The notes under the pieces: model-generated | Told to the model about the DNA's origin: nothing | Databases searched by the model: none | The model's input: only the letters and a program-made list of their open reading frames with translations | Shown here: positions 26,670 through 35,308 of the stretch, piece after piece | Layout: the number at the start of each line of letters is the position of its first letter | Position numbering within the stretch: the first letter of the stretch is position 1 | Position numbers and translations under genes: made by a program | From: an uncultured Saprospiraceae bacterium | GTDB taxonomy: Bacteria > Bacteroidota > Bacteroidia > Chitinophagales > Saprospiraceae | NCBI GenBank assembly: GCA_938015805.1 | Contig: CALLXF010000074.1 | Location: forward strand, 1 to 50,168 | DNA: 50,168 nucleotides | Direction of reading: 5' to 3'

Positions 26670-27185
26670 ATGGCATTTAAAAAACCTAAAAAAGGAACCT
26701 ACCCAGCTTATTTTGAAAAGTACGTAAACAAAGTAAAAGGTGATGTAATGGTTGTTCTCAAAGAGCAACAAAAAGAAATCAAAGAATTACTAAAGACTAT
26801 CGACAAAGATAAAATGGAGTATGCCTATGCTCCTGGAAAATGGACCCTAAAAGAAAGCCTAGTTCACGTAATAGACACAGAACAAATTTTTGCCTTTAGA
26901 GCATTAGCTATAGCCAGAGGAGAAAGAAAAAACTTGCCTGGGTTTGATCAAGACGGGTATATAAAAAATGCCAATCTTGAAAAAATAAGCAAAAAACAAA
27001 TTGGTGATAATTTTGTCTCTATTCGTAAATCGAGTATGTTTTTGTTTGATACATTCGGGCCAGAAGACTGGAGTCGCAAGGGAAAAGCATCAGGAAAAGA
27101 GATCACACCTCAGGCAATTCCATTTATGATAGCTGGCCATACGATCCATCATTTAAATATCATCAAGAAAAAGTATCTCAAATAA
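26670..27185 (+). CDS. DinB/YfiT-fold protein, possible thiol-dependent transferase
   Basis: A 171-residue four-helix protein of the DinB superfamily. The metal-site histidines appear in ESLVHVIDTEQIFAFRAL (His near residue 67) and in AGHTIHHLNIIKKK (residues about 157-166). The PGKWTLKE block before the first His is characteristic. YfiT/BstA members are bacillithiol S-transferases, and bshA is present in this window, so a role in bacillithiol-linked detoxification is a reasonable inference. Other DinB-fold enzymes exist and no function is proven. The name DinB does not mean a DNA-damage role here. The radical SAM gene follows after four bases, so the two are co-transcribed. Confidence 0.8.
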   Translation: MAFKKPKKGTYPAYFEKYVNKVKGDVMVVLKEQQKEIKELLKTIDKDKMEYAYAPGKWTLKESLVHVIDTEQIFAFRALAIARGERKNLPGFDQDGYIKNANLEKISKKQIGDNFVSIRKSSMFLFDTFGPEDWSRKGKASGKEITPQAIPFMIAGHTIHHLNIIKKKYLK

Positions 27186-27189
27186 CTAA

Positions 27190-28212
27190 ATGGCATTATA
27201 CACTGCGGATACTCTAAATTTTATTTCTAAGTTAACTCCTAGGCGTCTACTAAATGTTGCAAAACTTTTTGCTTCATTTTATATGACTAAGTGGAAAAAC
27301 AAGCCCGTGCAATGGGGCCTTCCGATGACGATCTCTTTTGAGCCGACCACCGCCTGTAACCTGAGATGTCCAGAATGCCCTAGTGGATTAAGAGCATTTA
27401 CTAGACCTACGGGAAACCTTAAAGAAGATTTTTTTAAGGAAACCATCGACGATATCTATAAAGAACTCTTATATCTCATTTTCTATTTTCAAGGTGAGCC
27501 TTACATCAATCCAAAGTTTCTAGACATGGTAAAATATGCCAATAACAAAGGCATCTATACCATTACCTCTACTAATGCTCATTTCCTTAATGATGATAAT
27601 GCTCGTAAAACCATAGAGTCAGGTTTAGATAGATTAATCATATCCGTAGATGGGACTTCACAAGAAACTTATGAGTCCTATCGTAAAGAAGGAAACCTAG
27701 AAAATGTTTTGATGGGAGCCCGAAACATTATAAAATGGAAGAAAAAATTAAAAAGTAAAACACCACACACGATTTTTCAATTTCTAGTGGTTAAACCCAA
27801 TGAGCATCAAATTCCAGAAATTTATAAACTCGCAAAAGAAATAGGTATTGATGAGGTAAAATTAAAGACCGCACAAATCTATGACTATGCAGGAGGAAAT
27901 CCACTGATACCTACTATCGATCAATACTCCAGATACAAAAAAGAATCTGATGGTACGTACTCCATAAAAAACGAACTACTTAATCATTGTTGGAAGCTAT
28001 GGCATGCCTGTGTCGTAACCTGGGACGGTTTAGTGGTACCTTGTTGCTTTGATAAAGATGCAATCCATAGACTTGGGGACTTAAAAAATGCAAAGTTTTC
28101 AGAAATATGGCACAATGAAAATTATGCTCATTTTAGATCCCAATTACTAAAAGGTCGTGACCAAATAGATATTTGTAAAAATTGTACAGAAGGTTGTACC
28201 GTATGGGCGTAA
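27190..28212 (+). CDS. Radical SAM/SPASM domain protein
   Basis: A 340-residue radical SAM enzyme with the cluster motif CNLRCPEC (Cys56, Cys60, Cys63). The barrel continues through YFQGEPYINPKFLDMV and IISVDGTSQETYESYR. The C-terminal SPASM-like part has Cys pairs in HCWKLWHACVV, VVPCCFD and ICKNCTEGC, enough for one or more auxiliary clusters. SPASM enzymes modify peptides or small molecules; the substrate is unknown. No precursor peptide gene is obvious next to it, so a ribosomal-peptide role is not supported. It lies four bases after the DinB-fold gene. Confidence 0.88.
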   Translation: MALYTADTLNFISKLTPRRLLNVAKLFASFYMTKWKNKPVQWGLPMTISFEPTTACNLRCPECPSGLRAFTRPTGNLKEDFFKETIDDIYKELLYLIFYFQGEPYINPKFLDMVKYANNKGIYTITSTNAHFLNDDNARKTIESGLDRLIISVDGTSQETYESYRKEGNLENVLMGARNIIKWKKKLKSKTPHTIFQFLVVKPNEHQIPEIYKLAKEIGIDEVKLKTAQIYDYAGGNPLIPTIDQYSRYKKESDGTYSIKNELLNHCWKLWHACVVTWDGLVVPCCFDKDAIHRLGDLKNAKFSEIWHNENYAHFRSQLLKGRDQIDICKNCTEGCTVWA

Positions 28213-28334
28213 GCAACGTTTTTATGCTTACTTTATCCTTTTAAATAGAGTCAAAAACTTTTTCCTGAAAAAAATGTTAACGTTTAATGTCAATTTAATG
28301 TTTTTGGAACAGTTTTTTCATTACACTATAGTCT

Positions 28335-29357
28335 ATGCTGCTGTACAAAACTATTGTTCAAGGTCGATTAGAGTTTGGATCGGATAAAACCTATAATACC
28401 GTTTTAACCCAGTTCCAAAATCGAGCTGAGGGACACTATAAAAACGAACTGGTTTTTAAGGAAGAGGATATTTTCGTCCATGAAGAAAATGCCATCGTTA
28501 TTCCTCGTTTTGTAGGTCAGGCTTCTGAAAAATGGTTTAAAAATACAATGATCCTTATAGGCTACTGTGCTCAGTTTGCAGTGGCGGGCTCCTTAAGAGC
28601 ATGGATGACAAATGAGGGCAAAATATTACATTACTTCCCTATCGAACCAGATAGCGAAAAAATCGTGGTACAATCTTATTTGAAAGGAAAATCGCTTGTA
28701 AAACAAAAAGGTAAACAAGATGAAGCCATAGAATCTCTTTCCAAAGCGATAGAAAAATATGATCGGCATGCTCAGGCATATGAACGTAGAGGTAAAGTAA
28801 ATTTTATTCTAAAGAAATATCATGATGCTGAGCGAGATTATAATAAAAGTCTCAAAATAGATGATACTAATGCCCACGCCTATTTTGGAAGAGCAAAAGT
28901 TCACTGCGTCAATGAGAAATTTGACGAAGCCATTGAAGATTTTGAAAAAGCACTGAAAACCTCGGTTGCTCTGCAGCCTTTATATTGGAAATCAAGACGA
29001 CGTAAAGGTGAGCTCCATATGAAACTCAAGCAATGGGATAAAGCTGCTTTTGATCTAAAACTTTTCGGAAATAGAAAGTTTAAAGAAGATGATCCTAATT
29101 TTCCTTGGCATAAAACTGTCTTAATCAACTATGGCCTTGTTCTATTAGAACAAGAAGAATACCTCACTGCGATACAAATTTTTGACAGATGTCTAGAAGC
29201 AGAGGAAGGAAATAACAAAGTATCTCGAGGCGTCATTTTAAGATATCTCGGTATAGCTAAAAAACGTGCAGGCAAAAAAGATTTCAAGAAAATACTCAAA
29301 CTCGCCGTTGAAGAAGGTGATAAAGTAGCTGCAAATATTTTAAAAGAAGGTAAATAA
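28335..29357 (+). CDS. TPR-repeat protein with a Bacteroidota-specific N-terminal domain
   Basis: A 340-residue cytoplasmic protein, no signal peptide. Residues 1-120 form a domain I do not recognise (FGSDKTYNTVLTQFQNRAEG, then FVGQASEKWFKNTMILIGY). From about residue 130 there are TPR units (KGKQDEAIESLSKAIEKY, KYHDAERDYNKSLKIDD, KFDEAIEDFEKALKT, EYLTAIQIFDRCLEAEEG), which usually bind partner proteins. It lies 122 bases after the radical SAM gene and 44 bases before the PorE-like lipoprotein, but no coupling is shown. Confidence 0.78.
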   Translation: MLLYKTIVQGRLEFGSDKTYNTVLTQFQNRAEGHYKNELVFKEEDIFVHEENAIVIPRFVGQASEKWFKNTMILIGYCAQFAVAGSLRAWMTNEGKILHYFPIEPDSEKIVVQSYLKGKSLVKQKGKQDEAIESLSKAIEKYDRHAQAYERRGKVNFILKKYHDAERDYNKSLKIDDTNAHAYFGRAKVHCVNEKFDEAIEDFEKALKTSVALQPLYWKSRRRKGELHMKLKQWDKAAFDLKLFGNRKFKEDDPNFPWHKTVLINYGLVLLEQEEYLTAIQIFDRCLEAEEGNNKVSRGVILRYLGIAKKRAGKKDFKKILKLAVEEGDKVAANILKEGK

Positions 29358-29401
29358 GATACTCATTTCTGTATTATTGCGTCTATATACAAAAGCTTGC
29401 T

Positions 29402-31339
29402 ATGTTTAGATTGCAATTTATCTTACTCCTAGGATTGTTATGCTGGTCTTCATGCGGCACAAGCCAATCTTTTATAAAAGACGGAAAGAAAAAAAACAAA
29501 GAATATTTTCAGAAAGCTGCTAAAGAAGCCAGTAGTAACGATTACAATAAAGCAATCTCTTATTGTGATAAAATCCTGAAGAAAGATCCAGAAAATGTAG
29601 ATGCCCTCCTAAGAAAAGGTTCTTATCTCAACTCGCAAAAAAAATATTCAGAGGCAGAAAATTCATTCGCGAAAGCAATAAAACTAGCTCCAGATTATAA
29701 CAGTTTATCATATTATATGCTAGGTCTAACCCAATATCATCAAGACAAATTTGGGGTGGCTAAAACAAATTTTAAAATTTTTCTGGACTCAGGAAAAGGA
29801 CGAAAAAATCAAGTAGAAAAAGCAACTCTATTAATGGGCATCAGTGAGTTCTCTGAAGTGGCCCTAAACAATCCAGTCCCCTTTAATCCAGAAAGACTTC
29901 CAGAATCTATAAATACACCAGACCATGAATATCTACCGGCACTAACTGCAGATGGGTCCCAAATGATATATACAAGTCGCGTAAATCGATCAGAAGATAT
30001 TTTTATTTCCACGATAACAAATAATACTTTTTCAAAAGGAATACATCCACCCTTTTTAGAGATGCCCACTGGTACAGGTGCTCATTGTATATCCCCTGAT
30101 GGTAAAACGATTATTTTTACCAGCTGTCAGGATCGACTTAGTTTTGGTAGTTGTGATTTATATTACATCTATTATAAAAATGGAAAATGGTCAATGCCTA
30201 ATAATATGGGAAAGATTATTAATTCTGCCGCTTGGGATAGCCAGCCTTCTTTATCTGGAGATGGTAACACTTTGTATTTCAGCAGCAAAAGGAGAGGAGG
30301 TTATGGAGATTCCGATATCTGGTCTTCCACTAAAGATAAAAACGGAAAATGGACCATTCCTATTAATTTAGGAGAAGCGATAAATACTCCGGGTAAGGAC
30401 GAATCCCCCTTTATTCATCCAGATGACCAGACCTTATATTTTAGAACTAATGGGAGAAAAGGAATGGGAGACTTTGATATTTTTTATTCGCGTAAGCAAA
30501 AAAACATTTGGACTACTGGTGTAAATATTGGGTACCCTATAAATACAGATGCAAATGATGGTGCTCTTTTTGTAACTTTAGACGGGACTAAGGCATATTA
30601 CACTAGCGATAAATATAGCTTAGAAAACGATATAGAACCTAATTTAGATATTTATTCTTTTGACTTATATCCTGAGGCTCGACCGCAACCTACGACTTAC
30701 GTAACAGGTATCATCATAGACGGCATCACTAATAAAAAAATACCCGCAACGATTTCGATAAATAATGGCTCGACAGTAAAAAAATTTACGACTGATAACA
30801 GCGGGACTTTTACGATCACTCTTCCTGCCTATAAAGACTATGCCTTCCAAGTAACTAAACCAGATTATTTACTGTACTCTAATAGGATCGAGCTTAAAGA
30901 AATCAGTAATGCATTAAATCCAGATACACTGACCGTTGTCCTATTTCCTGTTCCTAAAAAAGAGGTAACGGATACACCTAAGGTATACAATCAAGCTATT
31001 GTTTTAGAGAATGTTCTTTTTGAGACTGGCTCAGCTAATTTATTGCCAGAATCTGATTTTGAAATTGCAACCCTTTTAAAAATTTTAAACGATCACCCTG
31101 AAATGATCGTCAGGATAGATGGTCATACAGATAATGTAGGATCTAAAGAAGATAACTTACAGCTATCAGAATCTAGAGCTAAATCTGTTTATAGGCGACT
31201 GATCGAATTAGGAGTAAGTAATACTCAACGACTATCTTATAAAGGATATGGAGAGTCTGTAAGCATTGCCTCTAATGATACTCCAGAAGGACGTAAACAA
31301 AATCGTAGAACAGAATTTATTATCATAGAAAAAAAATAA
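29402..31339 (+). CDS. PorE-like lipoprotein (TPR, beta-propeller, CRD, OmpA domain)
   Basis: A 645-residue lipoprotein (lipobox LLCWSSC). Domain order: TPR repeats (about 32-140, SEAENSFAKAIKLAP); a WD40/PD40 propeller (about 170-430, TADGSQMIYTS, SPDGKTIIFTS, SGDGNTLYFSSKRRGGYGDSDIW, YFRTNGRKGMGDFDIFYS); a carboxypeptidase-regulatory-like sheet (about 435-510); and an OmpA peptidoglycan-binding domain (about 530-645, LFETGSANLLPES, IDGHTDNVGS, RKQNRRTEF). This is the order of PorE, the T9SS protein linking the PorK/N ring to peptidoglycan. Bacteroidota carry several paralogues of this layout, so the role is inferred, not proven. No other por genes are beside it. Confidence 0.85.
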   Translation: MFRLQFILLLGLLCWSSCGTSQSFIKDGKKKNKEYFQKAAKEASSNDYNKAISYCDKILKKDPENVDALLRKGSYLNSQKKYSEAENSFAKAIKLAPDYNSLSYYMLGLTQYHQDKFGVAKTNFKIFLDSGKGRKNQVEKATLLMGISEFSEVALNNPVPFNPERLPESINTPDHEYLPALTADGSQMIYTSRVNRSEDIFISTITNNTFSKGIHPPFLEMPTGTGAHCISPDGKTIIFTSCQDRLSFGSCDLYYIYYKNGKWSMPNNMGKIINSAAWDSQPSLSGDGNTLYFSSKRRGGYGDSDIWSSTKDKNGKWTIPINLGEAINTPGKDESPFIHPDDQTLYFRTNGRKGMGDFDIFYSRKQKNIWTTGVNIGYPINTDANDGALFVTLDGTKAYYTSDKYSLENDIEPNLDIYSFDLYPEARPQPTTYVTGIIIDGITNKKIPATISINNGSTVKKFTTDNSGTFTITLPAYKDYAFQVTKPDYLLYSNRIELKEISNALNPDTLTVVLFPVPKKEVTDTPKVYNQAIVLENVLFETGSANLLPESDFEIATLLKILNDHPEMIVRIDGHTDNVGSKEDNLQLSESRAKSVYRRLIELGVSNTQRLSYKGYGESVSIASNDTPEGRKQNRRTEFIIIEKK

Positions 31340-31371
31340 GGCTAGATATTTTTTTACCTAGCCTTAAAATA
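31337..31371. terminator. Hairpin after the PorE-like gene
   Basis: TAAGGCTAG (31337-31345) pairs with CTAGCCTTA (31358-31366), a nine-base stem with a T-rich loop and only a weak AAAAT tail. It may act for the plus-strand gene and the convergent small gene at 31397. Confidence 0.55.
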
Positions 31372-31396
31372 AACTTGTCCTATAGGACCATGCTAT

Positions 31397-31729
31397 TTAC
31401 TCCTTGCTAAATACTATAGGCAGTGTGTATTTCTCAAAGCTATTTAATGCCTTAGATGCCAAGGTCTTATAATTCAACATACGTTTTATAGCAGCATCGT
31501 GCTCCTTATCGGATGTAGAAAGTACAATGATTTCAAGATTATCATTTATCATGAAATCTACTAATATTCTTGTCGGGGCTTCCTTACTATCCAGAATATT
31601 TAATTCAGATAAATATGAGGTCATTTGAGTTTTCCAATCTACCGGATTATTACCAGCAGATAAATCTGAAGTCGAGATTAATAGCATGACCAATGATAAA
31701 ACGCTTACATATTTTTTAATGATCTTCAT
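31397..31729 (-). CDS. Small exported protein with a TonB-C-like fold
   Basis: A 110-residue protein with a signal peptide (residues about 1-25, ending DLSAG). The mature part has VDFMINDNLEIIVLST and then MLNYKTLASKA, a strand-helix-strand pattern like small TonB C-terminal or Bacteroidota-specific periplasmic proteins. I cannot assign a function. The start is the ATG at 31729. It is convergent with the PorE-like gene. The upstream 407-base stretch should contain its promoter, but no clear box is seen. Confidence 0.6.
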   Translation of the reverse strand: MKIIKKYVSVLSLVMLLISTSDLSAGNNPVDWKTQMTSYLSELNILDSKEAPTRILVDFMINDNLEIIVLSTSDKEHDAAIKRMLNYKTLASKALNSFEKYTLPIVFSKE

Positions 31730-32136
31730 TACAATTTTTTTTTAAAATGGTGATTATACTGACACTCCTATATCAGAGTAACATTAAGAAAAATTACTCA
31801 TAGGTTTTCAGCATTATACAGTACATACATGCCTATTTAAAGGTGCAATCTGTATAAAAAAAATAATTTTTAATAGAATAGTAAGCTTACTACTTATAAT
31901 ACTTTACAATCGGGATTTAGTTACAATGGGTATAAATAATTATCCAACTAATCGATAAACGATCTCCAATCCTAGACCAAATAAACCTCCTTCTCTAAAT
32001 AAACTATTGTTAAAACAACGCAGTAAAAAAGCTATTGTAGAAAGTACAAAATACGATATAGTCGTCCACTAGCACTCTCTAAATGATATATAAACTATCT
32101 ACTATTTTAAGGTATAGTACCCTATCTTCGCATCCT
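31730..32136. other. 407-base interval without a supported gene
   Basis: No convincing coding frame is present. It is AT-rich and lies between the divergent starts of the small exported protein (minus) and rlmD (plus), so it should hold two promoters. A 14-base perfect palindrome lies at 31879-31892. I see no tRNA, small RNA or riboswitch that I can support. Confidence 0.6.
31879..31892. repeat. 14-base perfect palindrome in divergent intergenic DNA
   Basis: TAGTAAGCTTACTA is self-complementary and sits about 150 bases upstream of the gene starting at 31729 and 245 upstream of rlmD. It could be an operator for a dimeric regulator, but a chance palindrome cannot be excluded. Confidence 0.35.
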
Positions 32137-33552
32137 ATGGCAAGAAGAAAACGGACAAAAAAAATAGTGAAGAATTTAAAAGTGCATGGTATTGCTGATA
32201 AGGGAATGGCTGTAGCGAGAGATGAGGAAGGTCTTGTATATTTTGTCAAAGGTGCCGTACCTGGTGACGAGATAGACATGCTGGTTTTACGCAAAAAAAA
32301 GGGATTCCAGACAGGCATCGTAAATGATTTTATATCATACTCTTCTAAGCGGATAGTACCAGTTTGTGAGCACTTTGGGTTATGTGGAGGTTGTAAATGG
32401 CAAAATTTATCTTATCCAGATCAGCTACATTTTAAACAAGAAAATGTCAACGCCGCTATTACGAGGATCGCAAAACTAAATGATGATATTATAGAACCGA
32501 TCATAGGTAGTAAACTAACGACGTTTTATAGAAATAAATTAGAGTATAGTTTCTCGACTAAGCGTTGGTTAACTGATGAGCAGATCCATTCTGATGCTAC
32601 TGATTTACAAAAACCAGCACTAGGGTTTCATGCTCCTGGAACCTTTGACAAAATTATAGATGTAAATAAGTGCCACCTCCAGGATGACAAATCTAATAAG
32701 ATCAGAAATTGGTTTAGAGCTTACGCCAATGAAAAAAATCTCTCTTATTACGACATCAAAGGTCATAACGGATTTTTTAGAAACTTGATAGTAAGGAATA
32801 CTACCTTAGGAGAATGGATGATAAATATCGTCTTAGGCGAAAATCAAAAAGAAGAAATTCTGGCGATTTGTAAAAAACTAATTGTCGACTTCCCTTTTAT
32901 TACGACCCTATTTTACACCGTAAATAAAAAAGTAAATGATACCATCCTAGATCAAGACGTGATCTGTTATCATGGTCCAGGTTTTATAAAAGAAAAACTA
33001 GGGGATCTTACATTCAAAATAGGACCAAAATCATTTTTCCAGACTAATAGCACACAAGCAAAAGTGCTTTACGATAACGTAGTATCCTTTGCAAATCTAA
33101 AAGGAACGGAAAACGTATACGACCTTTATACTGGCACAGGAAGTATCGCTTTATATCTTGCTGCTCATTGTAAAAAAGTAGTCGGAATAGAATCTGTAAA
33201 AGAAGCTATAAATGATGCTCATTATAACAAAGAATTAAACGGTATCACAAATGCTGACTTCCTTGTAGGTGATGTAAAGGATGTACTTACACCCACTTTT
33301 AAAGATAAATATGGTCATCCAGATGTGATCGTCACAGATCCACCTCGAGCCGGAATGCATAAAGATGTAGTGGAAACACTGTTAGAACTTAAAGCAAAAA
33401 AAATCGTTTATGTAAGTTGTAATCCTGCGACACAGGCAAGAGATTTATTATTATTATCAGCACTTTATGATGTTACTCGTATACAACCCGTGGATATGTT
33501 TCCACATACTAGTCATATAGAGAGCATCGCATTACTAGAATTACAGGCATGA
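32137..33552 (+). CDS. rlmD: 23S rRNA (uracil-C5)-methyltransferase, RlmD type
   Basis: A 471-residue methyltransferase with an N-terminal TRAM domain (about 10-70). The four-Fe-four-S cysteines are in VCEHFGLCGGCKW (C-x5-C-x2-C), with a further Cys in DVNKCHLQDDK. The SAM pocket is VYDLYTGTGSIALYLA, followed by TDPPRAGMH, and the catalytic Cys is in VYVSCNPATQARDL. These match RlmD/RumA, which methylates U1939 of 23S rRNA; the exact site here is inferred. The frame extends to 32083, but the family start MARRKRTKK at 32137 is preferred. The stop overlaps the start of the next small gene by four bases. Confidence 0.92.
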   Translation: MARRKRTKKIVKNLKVHGIADKGMAVARDEEGLVYFVKGAVPGDEIDMLVLRKKKGFQTGIVNDFISYSSKRIVPVCEHFGLCGGCKWQNLSYPDQLHFKQENVNAAITRIAKLNDDIIEPIIGSKLTTFYRNKLEYSFSTKRWLTDEQIHSDATDLQKPALGFHAPGTFDKIIDVNKCHLQDDKSNKIRNWFRAYANEKNLSYYDIKGHNGFFRNLIVRNTTLGEWMINIVLGENQKEEILAICKKLIVDFPFITTLFYTVNKKVNDTILDQDVICYHGPGFIKEKLGDLTFKIGPKSFFQTNSTQAKVLYDNVVSFANLKGTENVYDLYTGTGSIALYLAAHCKKVVGIESVKEAINDAHYNKELNGITNADFLVGDVKDVLTPTFKDKYGHPDVIVTDPPRAGMHKDVVETLLELKAKKIVYVSCNPATQARDLLLLSALYDVTRIQPVDMFPHTSHIESIALLELQA

Positions 33553-33899
33553 CAGGCAAATCAGAAAAATTTCTTCTATTAGAGCAAGAGTTATCTATTT
33601 ATAGAAAAATTATGGCTCAGGCATCCGATATTATCCTAGAAAAAGAGGTGACTAAGTTCCCGATTTTTGTAGCTCATCAGCAAGAGTTAGAATTAGGAAT
33701 CGTCATCGCGGATCAAGAAAAGGTAAAGGGCAACTGGAATATACATGCGTCGTCGTTAGAGGAGTTTGTAACTAAACAAATCATCTTCGATACCAAAATA
33801 GAGGAGTTTAAAAAAACATATAAAAGTCCTGAACATCACCTATGTGTTTTTGTGCTCAGCGAGTTAGGAGCACAGTTTATATTTTTACCTAAACCCTAA
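33549..33899 (+). CDS. Conserved Bacteroidota protein of unknown function
   Basis: A 116-residue soluble protein with no signal peptide. It starts in the ATGA overlap with rlmD, so it is translationally coupled. Sequence features are a helical first half (LLLEQELSIYRKIMAQASDIILE) and a strand-rich second half (ELELGIVIADQE, HLCVFVLSELGAQFIFLPKP). I do not recognise a named domain. Coupling to rlmD hints at a role near ribosomes or RNA, but this is only inference. Confidence 0.75.
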   Translation: MTGKSEKFLLLEQELSIYRKIMAQASDIILEKEVTKFPIFVAHQQELELGIVIADQEKVKGNWNIHASSLEEFVTKQIIFDTKIEEFKKTYKSPEHHLCVFVLSELGAQFIFLPKP

Positions 33900-33901
33900 A
33901 A

Positions 33902-34330
33902 GTGAAACTTAACACATACCAGTCTGCAGCTTTAGGAGTTTTAATGTTTAATGTAGTATACATACTCATCATGTACAGTGGTTTGCCCGATATTATTCCT
34001 AATCACTTTGATTATCAAGGAAAGGCTGATGGACATGGAGCAAAAAGCTTTTTAATTATCGGTCCGATTATAGGAAGCTTTATCTTTTTTGTTATGTATT
34101 ACGCTCAGTCTACAGAAAAATATAATCTCCCTAAAAGTGTTAGTCCACAAGCTGCCAAAAAATCAATCGGCCAACTAACCCTTACTGTACAAATCGTTTT
34201 TTTGTTAGTCACCTATTCCTCCATAACAACGGCCCTATCTAAGAACAATCCGATCGAAGGGTGGATGGCACCTCTCATCATAATCCTCATTTTTTTGCCT
34301 GTTCTAGGTATGTTTGTAAAGAAACAGTAG
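33902..34330 (+). CDS. DUF1648 family membrane protein
   Basis: A 142-residue inner-membrane protein with about four helices. The first loop has LPDIIPNHFDYQGKADGHGAK, the DUF1648 motif (P-x-H-x3-G-x2-D) seen in SdpI-like proteins. The start is GTG at 33902, two bases after the stop of the upstream gene. Function unknown; SdpI relatives act in immunity to a membrane-active toxin, but this protein carries little more than the DUF1648 region. Confidence 0.82.
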   Translation: MKLNTYQSAALGVLMFNVVYILIMYSGLPDIIPNHFDYQGKADGHGAKSFLIIGPIIGSFIFFVMYYAQSTEKYNLPKSVSPQAAKKSIGQLTLTVQIVFLLVTYSSITTALSKNNPIEGWMAPLIIILIFLPVLGMFVKKQ

Positions 34331-34402
34331 CATGTTTTAGGTTAACATAGATTATTTAAGTGTTTGTAAATTATGGTGCATTAATTGCAGTTATAAACAT
34401 AG

Positions 34403-35266
34403 ATGAAAGGTATTATACTAGCCGGAGGGCTCGGCACCAGATTATATCCACTGACCTTAGCAGTGAGTAAACAGCTTATGCCGGTTTATGATAAACCGAT
34501 GATTTACTATCCATTATCTACACTTATGAGTGCAGGAATCAGGGATATACTGATCATTTCCACTCCCTCAGATCTCCCTCATTTTGAAAAATTGCTTAAA
34601 GATGGAAGCGATATAGGTTGTAATTTTTCATATGTCGCTCAGCACGAACCTAATGGGCTAGCACAAGCATTTGTACTAGGAAAAGACTTTATAGGAAATG
34701 ATGCAGCGTCTCTCATACTGGGGGATAATATCTTTTATGGGCAGGGTCTAGATGAATTACTATTAGAATGTAGTGATCCTGATGGTGGAACCGTGTTTGC
34801 TTATCAGGTAGCGGATCCAGAAAGATATGGGGTTGTCGAATTTGATAATCAGTTTAATGCCCTATCGATCGAGGAGAAACCGGAAAATCCTAAATCTAAT
34901 TATGCTGTTCCGGGTATCTATTTTTATGATAATTCTGTATTGGCTATAGCCGAAAATCTTAAACCTAGTGCTAGAGGAGAATACGAAATTACAGATGTAA
35001 ATCGCATTTACCTAGAAAATAAAAAACTCAAAGTAGGAGTCATGGGAAGAGGTGTCGCATGGTTAGACACCGGTACACACACCTCTCTAATGCAAGCAGG
35101 ACAGTTTATACAAGTTATAGAAGAAAGACAAGGCCTAAAAATAGGATGTATCGAGGAAATCGCTCATAAAATGGGTTTTATCGATAATGCACAGCTAGAA
35201 AAACTCGGTCATAAATATATCAAAAGTGGTTATGGAGAATATCTATTAAAACTCCTTAGCAGCTAA
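34403..35266 (+). CDS. rfbA: Glucose-1-phosphate thymidylyltransferase RmlA
   Basis: A 287-residue nucleotidyltransferase that makes dTDP-glucose from dTTP and glucose-1-phosphate, the first step toward dTDP-rhamnose and related sugars. It has [11 protein letters not shown] (residues 8-18), [26 protein letters not shown] and [20 protein letters not shown], and [16 protein letters not shown]. Length and motifs are those of RmlA. rmlB, rmlC and rmlD are not adjacent, so this copy is an orphan here. The next gene starts 42 bases later. Confidence 0.96.
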   Translation: MKGIILAGGLGTRLYPLTLAVSKQLMPVYDKPMIYYPLSTLMSAGIRDILIISTPSDLPHFEKLLKDGSDIGCNFSYVAQHEPNGLAQAFVLGKDFIGNDAASLILGDNIFYGQGLDELLLECSDPDGGTVFAYQVADPERYGVVEFDNQFNALSIEEKPENPKSNYAVPGIYFYDNSVLAIAENLKPSARGEYEITDVNRIYLENKKLKVGVMGRGVAWLDTGTHTSLMQAGQFIQVIEERQGLKIGCIEEIAHKMGFIDNAQLEKLGHKYIKSGYGEYLLKLLSS

Positions 35267-35287
35267 TAAAACTCCACTTGCAAAGAG

Positions 35288-35295
35288 TACATTTG
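35288..35295 (+). promoter_or_regulatory. Possible -7 promoter element before the flippase-like gene
   Basis: TACATTTG fits the TAnnTTTG Bacteroidota consensus and lies 13 bases before the TTG start at 35309, leaving a very short leader. No matching -33 element was found. Confidence 0.22.
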
Positions 35296-35308
35296 TATAG
35301 TTAAATTA

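Noticed and set aside
26670-27185. DinB-type SOS or DNA-damage gene
   Set aside because: The family name is historical. The motifs fit YfiT-like metal-dependent enzymes and there is no LexA-like site upstream.
28335-29357. TPR protein and radical SAM gene read as a defence or RiPP island
   Set aside because: No precursor peptide, protease or transporter is adjacent, and the flanking genes are ordinary envelope genes.
26528-31420. A 14-base sequence (TTGCTAAATACTAT) occurring near 26530 and 31404
   Set aside because: In 50 kb of AT-rich DNA a few 14-base matches are expected by chance; one copy is inside a coding region and there is no wider similarity.
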